Source: an uncultured Hymenobacter sp.
GTDB lineage: Bacteria; Bacteroidota; Bacteroidia; Cytophagales; Hymenobacteraceae
Length of the DNA stretch: 64,000 bases
Direction of reading: 5' to 3'
NCBI GenBank assembly: GCA_913776615.1
Contig: CAJYPK010000033.1
Span: forward strand, 62,001-126,000
The first letter of the stretch is position 1; each line of letters starts with the position of its first letter. Positions 43,933-53,033 of this stretch are shown here, piece by piece. The position numbers and the translations under genes are program-made. The notes under the pieces were generated by a model. It was not told the DNA's origin. It was given only the letters and a program-made list of their open reading frames with translations, and ran no database searches.

Positions 43933-45064
43933 TCTGCCTACCATACTAGTGGTGGACAATTCGCGGGCCATAACCGGGGCCTTGAACGCTATGCGCCATG
44001 CTACTGGCCCACTACGCGGACAATTACGCTTTGCTTACGTGCTACCTACTGGTAGTACTGGCCGCGGTGCGCTTGAAGCCGATGGCTACGCCGTGTACGA
44101 ATTGCCCTTCGTGGAAATCAGCCGGCGAAAGGGTGATTTAGTGCGGTACCCTTTTATGCTGTTGCTAAATGGTTGGCGGCTAGGCCGACTGGCGCGGCGC
44201 ACGGGCGCAACCATCGTGCATCTCAACGATTTTTATAACCTGACGGGCTACGCGGCCCGGCTGTTGAGTCTAGGCAGGCTGCGGGTAATTACGCATGTGC
44301 GCTTCCTTCCCCAGAGCCTGCCACAGCTACTGGCCCGCACCTGGCGATGGTTGGCAGTGCGGCTGGCTAGTCGTACTGTATGCGTATCGGAGGCGGTCGG
44401 AGGCTACTTTACCGGTGCTGCCAATGCCCGCGTGGTATATGACCCACTGCCTGGAGCTGAACGTTACCCGGTGCCCACCCACCCGCCCCGGCCCGATGAT
44501 ACCATTGAGCTATTATACCTAAGCAACTACATTCAGGGCAAGGGTCAAGATTTGGCGCTGGCTGCCTTCGCCCCGGCCTATGCGCAGAATACCCGTTTGC
44601 GTCTTTGCTTTGTGGGGGGGGATATGGGGATGGCTAAGAATCGGGAATTTAGACAGCGCCTAGAAGCCGATGTGCGGCAAGCCAACCTAACAGAGGTAGT
44701 ACGCTTCGATGGCTTCGTGACTGATGTGGAGGCGGCTATTAAAGCGGCCGACATAGTATTGAATTTCTCAGAATCAGAATCCTTCTCGCTCACCTGCCTC
44801 GATGCCCTCTACTACGGTACGCCGCTCATTGCCAGCGACTGTGGTGGGCCAGCTGAGTTATTTGAAGACGGTAAATCCGGGCTACTGGTAGCTAATCGGG
44901 ACGTACATGCCATGACAGCTGCTATCAACAAGCTATCCGCCGATGCTGATCTGCGTGCTCGCTTTGCGACGGCCGGCCGCGCCTTCGTGCGGAAGAAGTT
45001 TGCGCCTGCCAATACCTGCGAGGCGTTAGGGCGGCTCTACCGTGAGGTACTGTCTGACAAATAG
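43925..45064 (+). CDS. GT4 family glycosyltransferase
   Basis: A 379-residue GT-B transferase starting with GTG, 8 bp inside the preceding gene. It shows ITGALNAMRHA near the N-terminus, LLYLSNYIQGKGQDLALAAF (donor domain start), VRFDGFVTDVEAAIKAADIV, then SESESFSLTCLDALYYGTPL and IASDCGGPAELFEDGKSGLL, the family 4 donor-binding E-x7-E region. Donor and acceptor unknown. Confidence 0.93.
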   Translation: MADLPTILVVDNSRAITGALNAMRHATGPLRGQLRFAYVLPTGSTGRGALEADGYAVYELPFVEISRRKGDLVRYPFMLLLNGWRLGRLARRTGATIVHLNDFYNLTGYAARLLSLGRLRVITHVRFLPQSLPQLLARTWRWLAVRLASRTVCVSEAVGGYFTGAANARVVYDPLPGAERYPVPTHPPRPDDTIELLYLSNYIQGKGQDLALAAFAPAYAQNTRLRLCFVGGDMGMAKNREFRQRLEADVRQANLTEVVRFDGFVTDVEAAIKAADIVLNFSESESFSLTCLDALYYGTPLIASDCGGPAELFEDGKSGLLVANRDVHAMTAAINKLSADADLRARFATAGRAFVRKKFAPANTCEALGRLYREVLSDK

Positions 45065-45130
45065 TAGCGGCGAGTAGCCGTACTTTTACGGTCAAATTTC
45101 CGTGGCTTTCGCGAGCCTGCCAGTTTCATC

Positions 45131-46207
45131 TTGCGTATTCTCTTCCTTACTCCGTACCCGGTAGGCCAGGCGCCATCGCAGCGTTTCCGCTTTGAGCAGT
45201 ATCTGGCTATTTTGCAACAACACGGGCACGCGTACCGAGTGGCCCCGTTTCTAGACGATGCTACTTGGCGCATTCTCTACAAGCCGGGGCAGACTATCCG
45301 TAAAGCATTGGGTATTCTGAGTGGGTTTGGGCGGCGGCTCGGACATTTGCTGGCAGCTCCGGCCTATGATTTCATCTTTATACATCGTGAAGCTGCTCCG
45401 TTAGGCCCCCCGGTAATAGAATGGCTGTTAGCTAACGTACTGCGTAAGCGTATAATCTACGACTTTGACGATGCTATCTGGCTAGCCAATACTTCGGAAG
45501 CTAATAAGATAGCGGCTAAGTTAAAATGGCACCATAAGGTAAATAGTATTTGCCGCTGGGCTTATAAAAATAGCTGTGGCAATGAGTACTTGGCAACTTA
45601 TGCCCGGCAGTTCAACCCCCATACAGTTGTTAATCCAACTACTATCGATACAGAACATCTACACAATCAGGTGCGCGACCAGCTGGCCCCCGGCCCGCTG
45701 GTTATCGGGTGGACGGGCACGCACTCTACCCTCAAATATTTGCGGCCGCTAGTGCCAGTACTGGCCCAACTGGAAGCTGAGGGACTGGATTTCGAGTTCC
45801 GGGTTATCTCCAACCAGCCGCCTGATTTCGACCAGGCCCTGCGCTCGCTACGTTTTGTGCCCTGGCAAAAGGCCACCGAGATAGCCGACCTGCTCACTTT
45901 TCACGTAGGGCTGATGCCGCTTGAAGACGACCCCTGGGCCAAAGGTAAATGCGCCTTCAAGGCATTGCAATACATGGCATTAGGTATCCCGGCACTGGTG
46001 TCGCCGGTGGGTATGAATACAGAGGTAGTGCAGCACGATGTGAATGGATATATTTGCCGCGAATCAGCCGATTGGCTGTGCTACTTGCGGGCCTTACTCA
46101 CCGACGCTTCACATCGCCAACGGATGGGGCAAGCTGCCCGCATTACCATTGAACAGCACTACTCTGTAGCGTCTAATACGCATAATTTTCTTAAGTTATT
46201 TGCTTAA
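45131..46207 (+). CDS. GT4-like glycosyltransferase
   Basis: A 358-residue GT-B protein whose start is a TTG at 45131 (no ATG gives the conserved LFLTPYPVGQAPSQRFRFEQ opening). The middle has HREAAPLGPPVIEWLLA and YDFDDAIWL, a motif seen in a family 4 subgroup. The donor domain shows VIGWTGTHSTLKYL, LPLEDDPWAKGKCAFKALQY and GIPALVSPVGMNTEVV. Last gene of the locus on the plus strand; it converges with a membrane-protein gene 67 bp later. Confidence 0.88.
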   Translation: MRILFLTPYPVGQAPSQRFRFEQYLAILQQHGHAYRVAPFLDDATWRILYKPGQTIRKALGILSGFGRRLGHLLAAPAYDFIFIHREAAPLGPPVIEWLLANVLRKRIIYDFDDAIWLANTSEANKIAAKLKWHHKVNSICRWAYKNSCGNEYLATYARQFNPHTVVNPTTIDTEHLHNQVRDQLAPGPLVIGWTGTHSTLKYLRPLVPVLAQLEAEGLDFEFRVISNQPPDFDQALRSLRFVPWQKATEIADLLTFHVGLMPLEDDPWAKGKCAFKALQYMALGIPALVSPVGMNTEVVQHDVNGYICRESADWLCYLRALLTDASHRQRMGQAARITIEQHYSVASNTHNFLKLFA

Positions 46208-46274
46208 GCAAAAGCACCGCTAACTAAGTACACTACGTGTTTTATAGCAGGGACTTAAAGACAGCGTCTTATAG

Positions 46275-47624
46275 TTAGCCAGCGGTAGCCAAGCGACGTG
46301 GCGTGGTGGCGCGGGCTGCCACCATACTGGGTTGCCGCTGGCGCATAATAAACAGGGCGCTAAGGTAAAAGGGCATCAGGGGAATCTTATAGCGCACTAG
46401 TGTGCCAAAATTACCGCTGTTGGTGCCCACGCCGATAGCCAGGATAATGCTAAAAAGAAAGCAAAAAATCAGAATAGGCTGGCTGGCAATCTGACGAAGT
46501 CCACCGAACAAGCCGCGGTCGATAAAAAGTTTGACCGTAAGCCCGAGCAGTATAAGTGCCTCCAGTGCGGATAACAGCATAATAGGGTTGCGAGCCTCCC
46601 ACGGGAAGGGGCGAAACAGCGTTACGATCACAGCCTGGGGTGCTACCTTAACCATCGACCCCAGCGAGCCGTCAAAGCTACCAATATTGTAGGCTGAGCC
46701 CTGATCCTTAGTCAGGTCATAGAGGAACTTTTGATTGATTTGCGTACGCTCGCCAATCTTATCTACATCGTATTTTTCGTTGCCGGCCGTGAGGTTGGTA
46801 GCCCCCAGGTACGCTGCGCCCAACCCGAAAGCCAAAAACAGCGGCCGCACCATATTACGCATTACGACTGACTTAATACGCTGATTGTATTCGTTGAATA
46901 CCCAGAGTAAGGCCGGTGGCATAAAGGAGAGCAGAATATAAATTTTAACTGCTGATAGCACGTAGGCCCCCAGTAGGCCAACAAAAACGCTTTGCAGAAT
47001 GCGCCGCCGGGCAATCAATGCTCGGTGAAAGCCGTAGAACGTCCAGCCTATGGCTCCGATGCACAGGGAATCCTTCATTAACCCTGAGCCCCAGAAAAAG
47101 ACGGAGGGTAGAAAAAAAATAGCGTAGGCTAGCTCTTTGTAAACAGCTGGCGCGATGCGTAAAAAAGCCGTATACAGCGCCCAGACGCCACTGAAGCTGA
47201 TGATGGCGAACATGAGCGCTATGACGGTGTAAGAGCAGAAGCAGAACAGTCCGCACACCGCCCCAACCTTTATTACAAAGTATTCGGTAGGCGAGCCAAA
47301 CCAGTGCATCTGGGAGGCATAGCGACTAATGGCACCGCTGTAAGTGCCATCGTTGGGAGCTAACAAGCGCAAGCCAGTACTAAGATCATCGCCGAAGGCT
47401 CCGTAGATTACCTGGCTCTCTTTAAAGTAATTAAAAGTATCACCTCCACCGTAGTAGAACTGATAGATAAGGCCCAAAGCAATAGCACCCAAAAACTTTA
47501 CCGACAGCGCCGGAATGAAGTAGGGCTTGGTGTACTTATTAGTAAACGAAGGACGCACCGCAAACGCAATGGCGTAGAAAATGCCCAAGTAAATCGGCGC
47601 GAGGAAAAGATCCTTGAGTTCCAT
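46275..47624 (-). CDS. Polytopic membrane protein, possibly polysaccharide polymerase or ligase
   Basis: A 449-residue protein with about ten membrane helices and a large loop near residues 270-330 (GNEKYDVDKIGERTQINQKF and SAYNIGSFDGSLGSM) expected outside the membrane. The total size and a long polar loop between helices match Wzy/WaaL-like proteins, but no conserved motif could be recognised. The first ~100 residues include the GGGDTFNYFKESQVIYGAF segment found in several uncharacterised Bacteroidota exopolysaccharide membrane proteins. It is encoded 15 bp after the TPR gene on the same strand and converges with the glycan locus. Confidence 0.7.
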   Translation of the reverse strand: MELKDLFLAPIYLGIFYAIAFAVRPSFTNKYTKPYFIPALSVKFLGAIALGLIYQFYYGGGDTFNYFKESQVIYGAFGDDLSTGLRLLAPNDGTYSGAISRYASQMHWFGSPTEYFVIKVGAVCGLFCFCSYTVIALMFAIISFSGVWALYTAFLRIAPAVYKELAYAIFFLPSVFFWGSGLMKDSLCIGAIGWTFYGFHRALIARRRILQSVFVGLLGAYVLSAVKIYILLSFMPPALLWVFNEYNQRIKSVVMRNMVRPLFLAFGLGAAYLGATNLTAGNEKYDVDKIGERTQINQKFLYDLTKDQGSAYNIGSFDGSLGSMVKVAPQAVIVTLFRPFPWEARNPIMLLSALEALILLGLTVKLFIDRGLFGGLRQIASQPILIFCFLFSIILAIGVGTNSGNFGTLVRYKIPLMPFYLSALFIMRQRQPSMVAARATTPRRLATAG

Positions 47625-47639
47625 ACTGGCGTTGACTAC

Positions 47640-48932
47640 TTATTTGGCGGGATTTTTTTTCAGCCAGGCCTTGGCTTCCTTGGCCTGATCCGACTTGCGG
47701 TCGGCCTTATCGGCGACTACCTCATAATAGCGACGAGCGGCTACCAGGTCGTGGTCGCGGTCGGCCATGCGAGCCAGGTTGGCATTGGCAAATAAGTAGA
47801 AGCCGCCATCGGTTTCCCCGTTGCTTTCGGCAAATACGATGCAGCGCTGGTAGTAATCCTTGGCCTTGGCCAGATCGCGGTACTTGTACTGCATGAGGTA
47901 GCCCATAAAGTAGCTGGCATAGCGGCCGCTGCTGGCCTCGTAGCCGGGCATCCCCACGGCGAGCTTAGCCAAGATGTCCTTGCTCACGCGCTCGCACTCA
48001 ACAAAATCGGCTTGGTCGAAGCACAGCAAGGCGTAGAAGCGGGCGAAGTAACCGTTGTCGGGGTACTTGAGCGCTAGCCCGCGGGCGATGGGTAGGGCTG
48101 CTGCCGTCTGATGTTCGTCATTGTGGAGCAGCTTCATCAAAAATACCTTGGCCTCAACGCCGGTGTAGAAGCCATTATTTGCTACCGTGCGCAACTGGCT
48201 TAAGCCCAGCTGTTTGTTGCCCTTCGGGAAGAATAGCAGCACCGGTTTGAGCAGCGGGTAGTTGTCGGGAATCCAGACCGCGTAGTAGTTAAACAACGCC
48301 TCGCCGAATAAAAACTCCGGGCTCAGGCCGTTAGCCTCGCTGCTTTTTTGCAGGTAGGTGAGGGCGCGCTTGCTGTCCACGGTGGCCTTGCGCCAGTTGT
48401 GACGCTCGGAGTGCAGGCGGGCCGAAAAGCCATTGGCGGCCGACAGGAAAAAGTAACCTTCGTAATTGTGCGGATCTTCCTTGACCAGGCGCTCGCTGTA
48501 CGTGTTGGCCGTATCCATGTAGGCGAAGAACAGCTTGTCGTATTGCTTGGTGTTGAAATTGGTCGGCAGGATTTTCCACCACGTACTCAGCCCCAGCAGA
48601 AAATAGGGCATGGGGTGGTGAGGGTAGCGGCGGCGCAGCGAACGAAATTGCTTTTCCGCCTTATCGTATTTAAAATTATAGAGGTTCTGAACCGCCCCGT
48701 CGAGCTCCAGCTGAATGTCTTTATCGAGCAGTAGCCAGCCCTTGGTGTCGGCCGCCGTAGGCAGCACGTTTACCGTATCGATGGCAATGGTGCGCATGTC
48801 GGGCACCTGCCCGATGCGCAGGCGCGTCGTATCCTGACGCGGCTTTTGCTTCTGGGCCTGGGCTATCAGCAGGGGCGCCAATAAAAAGAAGAGCACAAAC
48901 CGACCACGCAAAAACCAAGAAAAGACGGACAT
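47640..48932 (-). CDS. Exported TPR-repeat protein
   Basis: A 430-residue protein. The ATG at 48932 gives MSVFSWFLRGRFVLFFLLAP, a signal sequence ending near LIAQAQ; the frame stays open further upstream, but that extension runs antisense through the M42 peptidase gene and has no coding look. Helical pairs of TPR type occur throughout (for example FKYDKAEKQFRSLRRRYPHH, EYGYFFLSAANGF-like, AKDYYQRCIVF and AARRYYEVVADK). It probably scaffolds envelope proteins. The polytopic membrane protein gene follows 15 bp later, so the pair may act together in glycan assembly. Confidence 0.8.
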   Translation of the reverse strand: MSVFSWFLRGRFVLFFLLAPLLIAQAQKQKPRQDTTRLRIGQVPDMRTIAIDTVNVLPTAADTKGWLLLDKDIQLELDGAVQNLYNFKYDKAEKQFRSLRRRYPHHPMPYFLLGLSTWWKILPTNFNTKQYDKLFFAYMDTANTYSERLVKEDPHNYEGYFFLSAANGFSARLHSERHNWRKATVDSKRALTYLQKSSEANGLSPEFLFGEALFNYYAVWIPDNYPLLKPVLLFFPKGNKQLGLSQLRTVANNGFYTGVEAKVFLMKLLHNDEHQTAAALPIARGLALKYPDNGYFARFYALLCFDQADFVECERVSKDILAKLAVGMPGYEASSGRYASYFMGYLMQYKYRDLAKAKDYYQRCIVFAESNGETDGGFYLFANANLARMADRDHDLVAARRYYEVVADKADRKSDQAKEAKAWLKKNPAK

Positions 48933-49013
48933 ACAGGTAGATAAGGCGGAAAAGGGCCAGGGGCTGGTGCGGCGCAGGCGGGCTTCAACCCAACGAAAGT
49001 ACGGCAGCAACTT

Positions 49014-49021
49014 TAGCTTTG
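49014..49021 (+). promoter_or_regulatory. -7 element (TAGCTTTG) upstream of the M42 peptidase gene
   Basis: An exact TAnnTTTG match 28 bp before the ATG, in the 117-bp divergent spacer shared with the TPR gene. Confidence 0.5.
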
Positions 49022-49049
49022 ACAGCTTAACCCAGCCAGTGCGTGCGCG

Positions 49050-49982
49050 ATGCAACTCCTCAAAACCCTGTGTCAGATTGCGGCGCCCTCGGGCGATGAA
49101 GCGCCGCTCACTCGCTTTCTGCTCGACTACGTGCGCGAGCACGGTCCCGGCTGGCGCCAGCCGCCGCTGGTGATTCACGACGAGGCGCGGTTCCAAGATT
49201 GCCTGCTGCTGGTGTTTGGGCAGCCCCGTACGGCCGTGTTTGCCCACCTCGACAGCATCGGCTTCACCGTGCGCTACGGACGCGAGCTGGTGCCCATCGG
49301 CGGACCCGAAACGGTGGCTGGCTATCGGCTGGTGGGGCAGGATGCGCACGGGGAAATAGCTTGTACGCTGACAGTTGAGAAAGCGGAAGATGATGAAGAA
49401 ACGGAGGTGCTGGGCTATGAGTTCAGCCGCGACATCGAGCCCGGTACCAACCTCACGTTCGCCTGCGATTTTCGCGAAACCGATACCACCGTGCAAAGCT
49501 GCTACCTCGACAACCGCCTTGGCGTGTGGGCGGCCCTGCGCGTGGCCGAAACCCTGGAGCACGGCATCATCGCCTTCTCGTGCTGGGAGGAACACGGTGG
49601 CGGCTCGGTGCCCTACCTGGCCCGCTTCATCTACGAAACCTACGGCGTGCGCCAAGCCCTGATTTCGGATATTACCTGGGTGACGAGCGGGGTGAAAGCC
49701 GGCGCGGGCTGCGTTATCTCGCTGCGCGACTCGCTCATTCCGCGCCGCGCCTACGTCGAGCGCATCCGGGCCATTGCGCAGGCGGCGGGCATTGCCCACC
49801 AGATAGAGGTAGAAGGCAGCGGCGGCTCCGATGCCAAAGATTTGCAGCGCAGCGATATTCCCTGGGACTGGTGCTTCGTGGGTGCCCCCGAAGACAACGT
49901 GCACTCGCCCGATGAAATCGTAGCCAAAGCCGACATCGCGAGCATGGTTGCACTTTATGAAGTGCTGCTGCGCGAATTGTAG
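49050..49982 (+). CDS. M42 family metallo-aminopeptidase
   Basis: A 310-residue zinc aminopeptidase of the glutamyl-aminopeptidase/endoglucanase-M group. Visible metal and catalytic residues: His and Asp in AHLDSIG, bridging Asp in YLDNRLG, the Glu-Glu pair in CWEEHGGG, Asp in ISDITWVTSG, and the final His in EDNVHSPDEIVAKAD. The start MQLLKTLCQIAAPSGDE is the usual family opening. Shorter than typical M42 (about 350), with the loss in the regulatory PDZ-like insert. It cleaves N-terminal residues from peptides, in the cytosol, usually as a dodecamer. Confidence 0.9.
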   Translation: MQLLKTLCQIAAPSGDEAPLTRFLLDYVREHGPGWRQPPLVIHDEARFQDCLLLVFGQPRTAVFAHLDSIGFTVRYGRELVPIGGPETVAGYRLVGQDAHGEIACTLTVEKAEDDEETEVLGYEFSRDIEPGTNLTFACDFRETDTTVQSCYLDNRLGVWAALRVAETLEHGIIAFSCWEEHGGGSVPYLARFIYETYGVRQALISDITWVTSGVKAGAGCVISLRDSLIPRRAYVERIRAIAQAAGIAHQIEVEGSGGSDAKDLQRSDIPWDWCFVGAPEDNVHSPDEIVAKADIASMVALYEVLLREL

Positions 49983-50060
49983 GCGAAGTCAAGTACATTT
50001 GCTCGCGCTGGCTCAGTATCACGGCCTTAGCGCTTTCGTTCACCCTTTTCCACCCTGCTT

Positions 50061-52298
50061 ATGCCCTCGATTCTCTACGCAGTACCTCTCCTGGGCATTG
50101 TAGCGCTGCTGTACACGTGGCTGCGGGCGGGGTGGGTGGCCCGCCAGGATGCCGGCGACGAGAAGATGCGCACCATTGCCGGCTACATCGCCGACGGGGC
50201 CATCGCCTTTTTGCGGGCCGAATACAAAGTGCTGGCCCTGTTTGCGCTTATCGCCGCTGCCTTTCTGGGCTACCTCGGCTTCACGGGCGAGAAATCGAGC
50301 CCGGTTATCGTAATTGCCTTCGTGCTGGGGGCGTTCTTCTCGGCTACGGCGGGCTACATTGGAATGAAAATCGCCACCCAGGCCAATGTCCGCACCGCGC
50401 AGGCGGCCCGCACCTCGCTCAGCCAGGCGCTGAGCGTGTCGTTTGCGGGCGGCTCGGTGATGGGCATGGGCGTAGCCGGGCTGGCCGTGCTCGGGCTGGG
50501 GGCGTTGTTTATCGTTTTTTATAAGCTGTTCGTGCCCAGCGGTATTGCCACCGGTGGCGAGATGGAAAAGGCGCTGGAAGTCCTCACCGGCTTCTCGCTC
50601 GGGGCCGAGAGCATCGCGCTGTTTGCCCGCGTGGGGGGCGGCATTTACACCAAGGCGGCCGACGTGGGTGCCGACCTCGTGGGCAAGGTGGAGGCCGGCA
50701 TCCCGGAAGATGACCCCCGCAATCCCGCCACCATTGCCGACAACGTGGGTGATAACGTGGGCGACGTAGCGGGTATGGGGGCCGACCTGTTCGGCTCGTA
50801 CGTGGCGACTATTCTGGCGACGATGGTGCTGGGCCGCGAAGTGCGGCTGGGCAACGTCGATCAGTTCGGTGGCCTGTCGCCCATTCTGCTGCCGATGGCC
50901 ATTGCCGGGCTGGGCATCGTAGCCTCGTTGGTGGGCATCCTGCTCGTGCGCGTGCAGGAGGGCGGTAATGTGCAGCGGGCGCTCAATCTAGGCAATACGG
51001 CCTCGGTTATCGTGTCGGGTATTTTTTCCTACCTGCTGATTAAATGGATGTTGCCAGCCGGCGACATCACCGTGCGCGGCTTTACGTTCGATGGCAACCA
51101 CGTTTTCCTCGCCGTGCTGGTCGGGCTGATAGTGGGCTTGTTGATGAGTCTCATCACGGAGTATTACACGGCGATGGGTAAGCGCCCCGTACTCAGCATC
51201 GTGCAGCAAAGCAGTACCGGCCACGCCACCACCGTCATCGGTGGGCTGGCCGTGGGAATGGAAAGCACCGTGCTGCCCATCCTGGTACTGGCGGCGGGTA
51301 TTGTGCTCAGTTTCAAGGCGGCGGGTCTTTACGGAGTTGCCATTGCGGCGGCGGGCATGATGGCCACCACGGCCATGCAGCTCGCCATCGACGCCTTCGG
51401 CCCCATTGCCGACAACGCCGGCGGCATCGCCGAAATGAGCGAACTGCCCAAGGAAGTACGCGAGCGCACTGATATCCTCGACGCCGTGGGTAACACCACG
51501 GCCGCGACCGGCAAAGGCTTTGCCATCGCCTCGGCGGCGCTCACCTCGCTGGCCCTGTTCGCGGCCTTCATGGGCACGGCTCACATCGATACCATCGACA
51601 TTTCGAATGCCAACGTGCTGGCGGGCTTGTTCGTCGGGGCGATGATCCCGTTTATTTTCTCGGCGCTGGCCATTGCGGCGGTGGGCCGGGCGGCCATGGC
51701 GATGGTGCAGGAAGTACGCCGGCAGTTCCGCGAAATCCCGGGAATCATGGAAGGTACCGGCCGGCCCGAATACGAAAAGTGCGTGGCCATCAGCACGCAG
51801 GCGGCCATTCGGGAAATGCTGCTGCCGGGGGGGATCGCGCTGCTCACGCCCATTGTGGTCGGCTTTGCCTTCGGACCCGAAGTGCTGGGGGGTACGCTGG
51901 CGGGCGTCACAGTGAGCGGCGTGCTCATGGCCATGTTTCAGAGCAACGCCGGCGGGGCCTGGGACAATGCCAAAAAGTCGTTTGAGAAAGGCGTGCTGGT
52001 CGATGGCAAGATGGAGTTTAAAGGCTCCGACGCTCACAAGGCCAGCGTGACCGGCGATACCGTGGGCGACCCCTTCAAGGATACGAGCGGCCCGAGCATG
52101 AACATTCTCATCAAGCTCATGAGCATCGTATCGCTCGTTATTGCCCCACACATCGCCCGGATGGGTGGCGAGCACGGCCTGGCCCCCGTGCCCCGCACCC
52201 AGTACACCGAGCTAAGCCAGCCCCGGGTGCGCTTCGTGCAGTACGTGACCCCCGCCGCCGAAAACGTGCTGCGCACTGCCTGGCGTAAGCTGCACTAG
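50061..52298 (+). CDS. hppA: Membrane-bound ion-translocating pyrophosphatase
   Basis: A 745-residue integral membrane enzyme with about sixteen helices that couples PPi hydrolysis to ion pumping. The active site is complete: KAADVGADLVGKVEAGIPED, DPRNPATIADNVGDNVGDVA and the C-terminal GGAWDNAKKSFEKG and GDTVGDPFKDTSGPSMN motifs. The GNTTAATGKG segment has Ala where potassium-independent enzymes have Lys, which points to the potassium-dependent subfamily. Whether it pumps protons, sodium or both cannot be decided by eye. Its long reading frame creates antisense shadow ORFs that are not genes. Confidence 0.96.
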   Translation: MPSILYAVPLLGIVALLYTWLRAGWVARQDAGDEKMRTIAGYIADGAIAFLRAEYKVLALFALIAAAFLGYLGFTGEKSSPVIVIAFVLGAFFSATAGYIGMKIATQANVRTAQAARTSLSQALSVSFAGGSVMGMGVAGLAVLGLGALFIVFYKLFVPSGIATGGEMEKALEVLTGFSLGAESIALFARVGGGIYTKAADVGADLVGKVEAGIPEDDPRNPATIADNVGDNVGDVAGMGADLFGSYVATILATMVLGREVRLGNVDQFGGLSPILLPMAIAGLGIVASLVGILLVRVQEGGNVQRALNLGNTASVIVSGIFSYLLIKWMLPAGDITVRGFTFDGNHVFLAVLVGLIVGLLMSLITEYYTAMGKRPVLSIVQQSSTGHATTVIGGLAVGMESTVLPILVLAAGIVLSFKAAGLYGVAIAAAGMMATTAMQLAIDAFGPIADNAGGIAEMSELPKEVRERTDILDAVGNTTAATGKGFAIASAALTSLALFAAFMGTAHIDTIDISNANVLAGLFVGAMIPFIFSALAIAAVGRAAMAMVQEVRRQFREIPGIMEGTGRPEYEKCVAISTQAAIREMLLPGGIALLTPIVVGFAFGPEVLGGTLAGVTVSGVLMAMFQSNAGGAWDNAKKSFEKGVLVDGKMEFKGSDAHKASVTGDTVGDPFKDTSGPSMNILIKLMSIVSLVIAPHIARMGGEHGLAPVPRTQYTELSQPRVRFVQYVTPAAENVLRTAWRKLH

Positions 52299-52377
52299 AC
52301 CAGCCGGACTAATCCATTTTAGGGGAATCGGCATTACCGCTAAGTTTCCTACTCTCGGGGGGATGCGCCGCCGGCCT

Positions 52378-52385
52378 TACCTTTG
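52378..52385 (+). promoter_or_regulatory. -7 element (TACCTTTG) of hpt
   Basis: An exact TAnnTTTG match 37 bp upstream of the ATG. Confidence 0.55.
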
Positions 52386-52422
52386 CACCCCGAAACGGCC
52401 GCGCCGGCCGTCGCCAACCTGC

Positions 52423-52962
52423 ATGGGTCACCCCGTTATTACGCTTCATAACAAGGCTTTCCGGCCTTATCTATCAGCCGATGAAATTGCGGCTGCCATC
52501 GATCAGCTTGCCAGTCGGCTCAACGCCGATTACGCCGGCCGCCGGCCGTTGTTTGTGGTAGTGCTTACGGGCGGCTTCATGTTTGCCGCCGACTTGCTCA
52601 AGCGCTTCACCGGCGACTGCGAGATTGTGTTCATTCGGGTGGCTTCTTACGAGGGTACCGGCAGTACCGGCAAGGTGCAAGAAATCATGGGCCTGCGCGA
52701 AGACGTGCAGGGCCGCGACATCATCCTGGTCGAAGACATTGTGGATACCGGGACCACGCTGCACCATTTGCTGCCTACGCTGCAAGCCAATCACCCGGCC
52801 TCCATCGAGATTGCCGCCATGTTCTACAAGCCGGATAGCCTGCGCTACCCATTGACGCTGAATTACATGGCCATGGAAATTCCCAACGACTTTGTAGTGG
52901 GCTACGGCCTCGACTACGACGGTCTGGGCCGCAACCTGCCCGACGTTTACGTGGCAGAATAG
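52423..52962 (+). CDS. hpt: Hypoxanthine phosphoribosyltransferase
   Basis: A 179-residue purine salvage enzyme converting hypoxanthine or guanine plus PRPP to IMP or GMP. The ATG at 52423 fits the family N-terminus (MGHPVITLHNKAFRPYLSAD); an upstream ATG falls before the promoter element. Landmarks: LTGGFMFAADL, RVASYEGTGSTG, the PRPP loop ILVEDIVDTGTT, and the final VGYGLDYDGLGRNLPDVYVA, which binds the base. Next in line is adk, so two nucleotide-metabolism genes are adjacent. Confidence 0.94.
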   Translation: MGHPVITLHNKAFRPYLSADEIAAAIDQLASRLNADYAGRRPLFVVVLTGGFMFAADLLKRFTGDCEIVFIRVASYEGTGSTGKVQEIMGLREDVQGRDIILVEDIVDTGTTLHHLLPTLQANHPASIEIAAMFYKPDSLRYPLTLNYMAMEIPNDFVVGYGLDYDGLGRNLPDVYVAE

Positions 52963-53033
52963 CCCGCACTTTCGTAGTAGTTTTTTCCAGTTCCCGCCCC
53001 AGGCGTCCGCGCCTATTTTTCCTAAAGCCACCT

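Noticed and set aside
48933..49904. N-terminal extension of the TPR frame up to 49904
   Set aside because: It runs antisense through the M42 peptidase gene, which has clear catalytic motifs, and it hides a good signal peptide at 48932.
50988..52175. Long minus-strand frame opposite hppA
   Set aside because: Shadow of a GC-rich gene with well-conserved motifs; no domain recognised on the minus strand.
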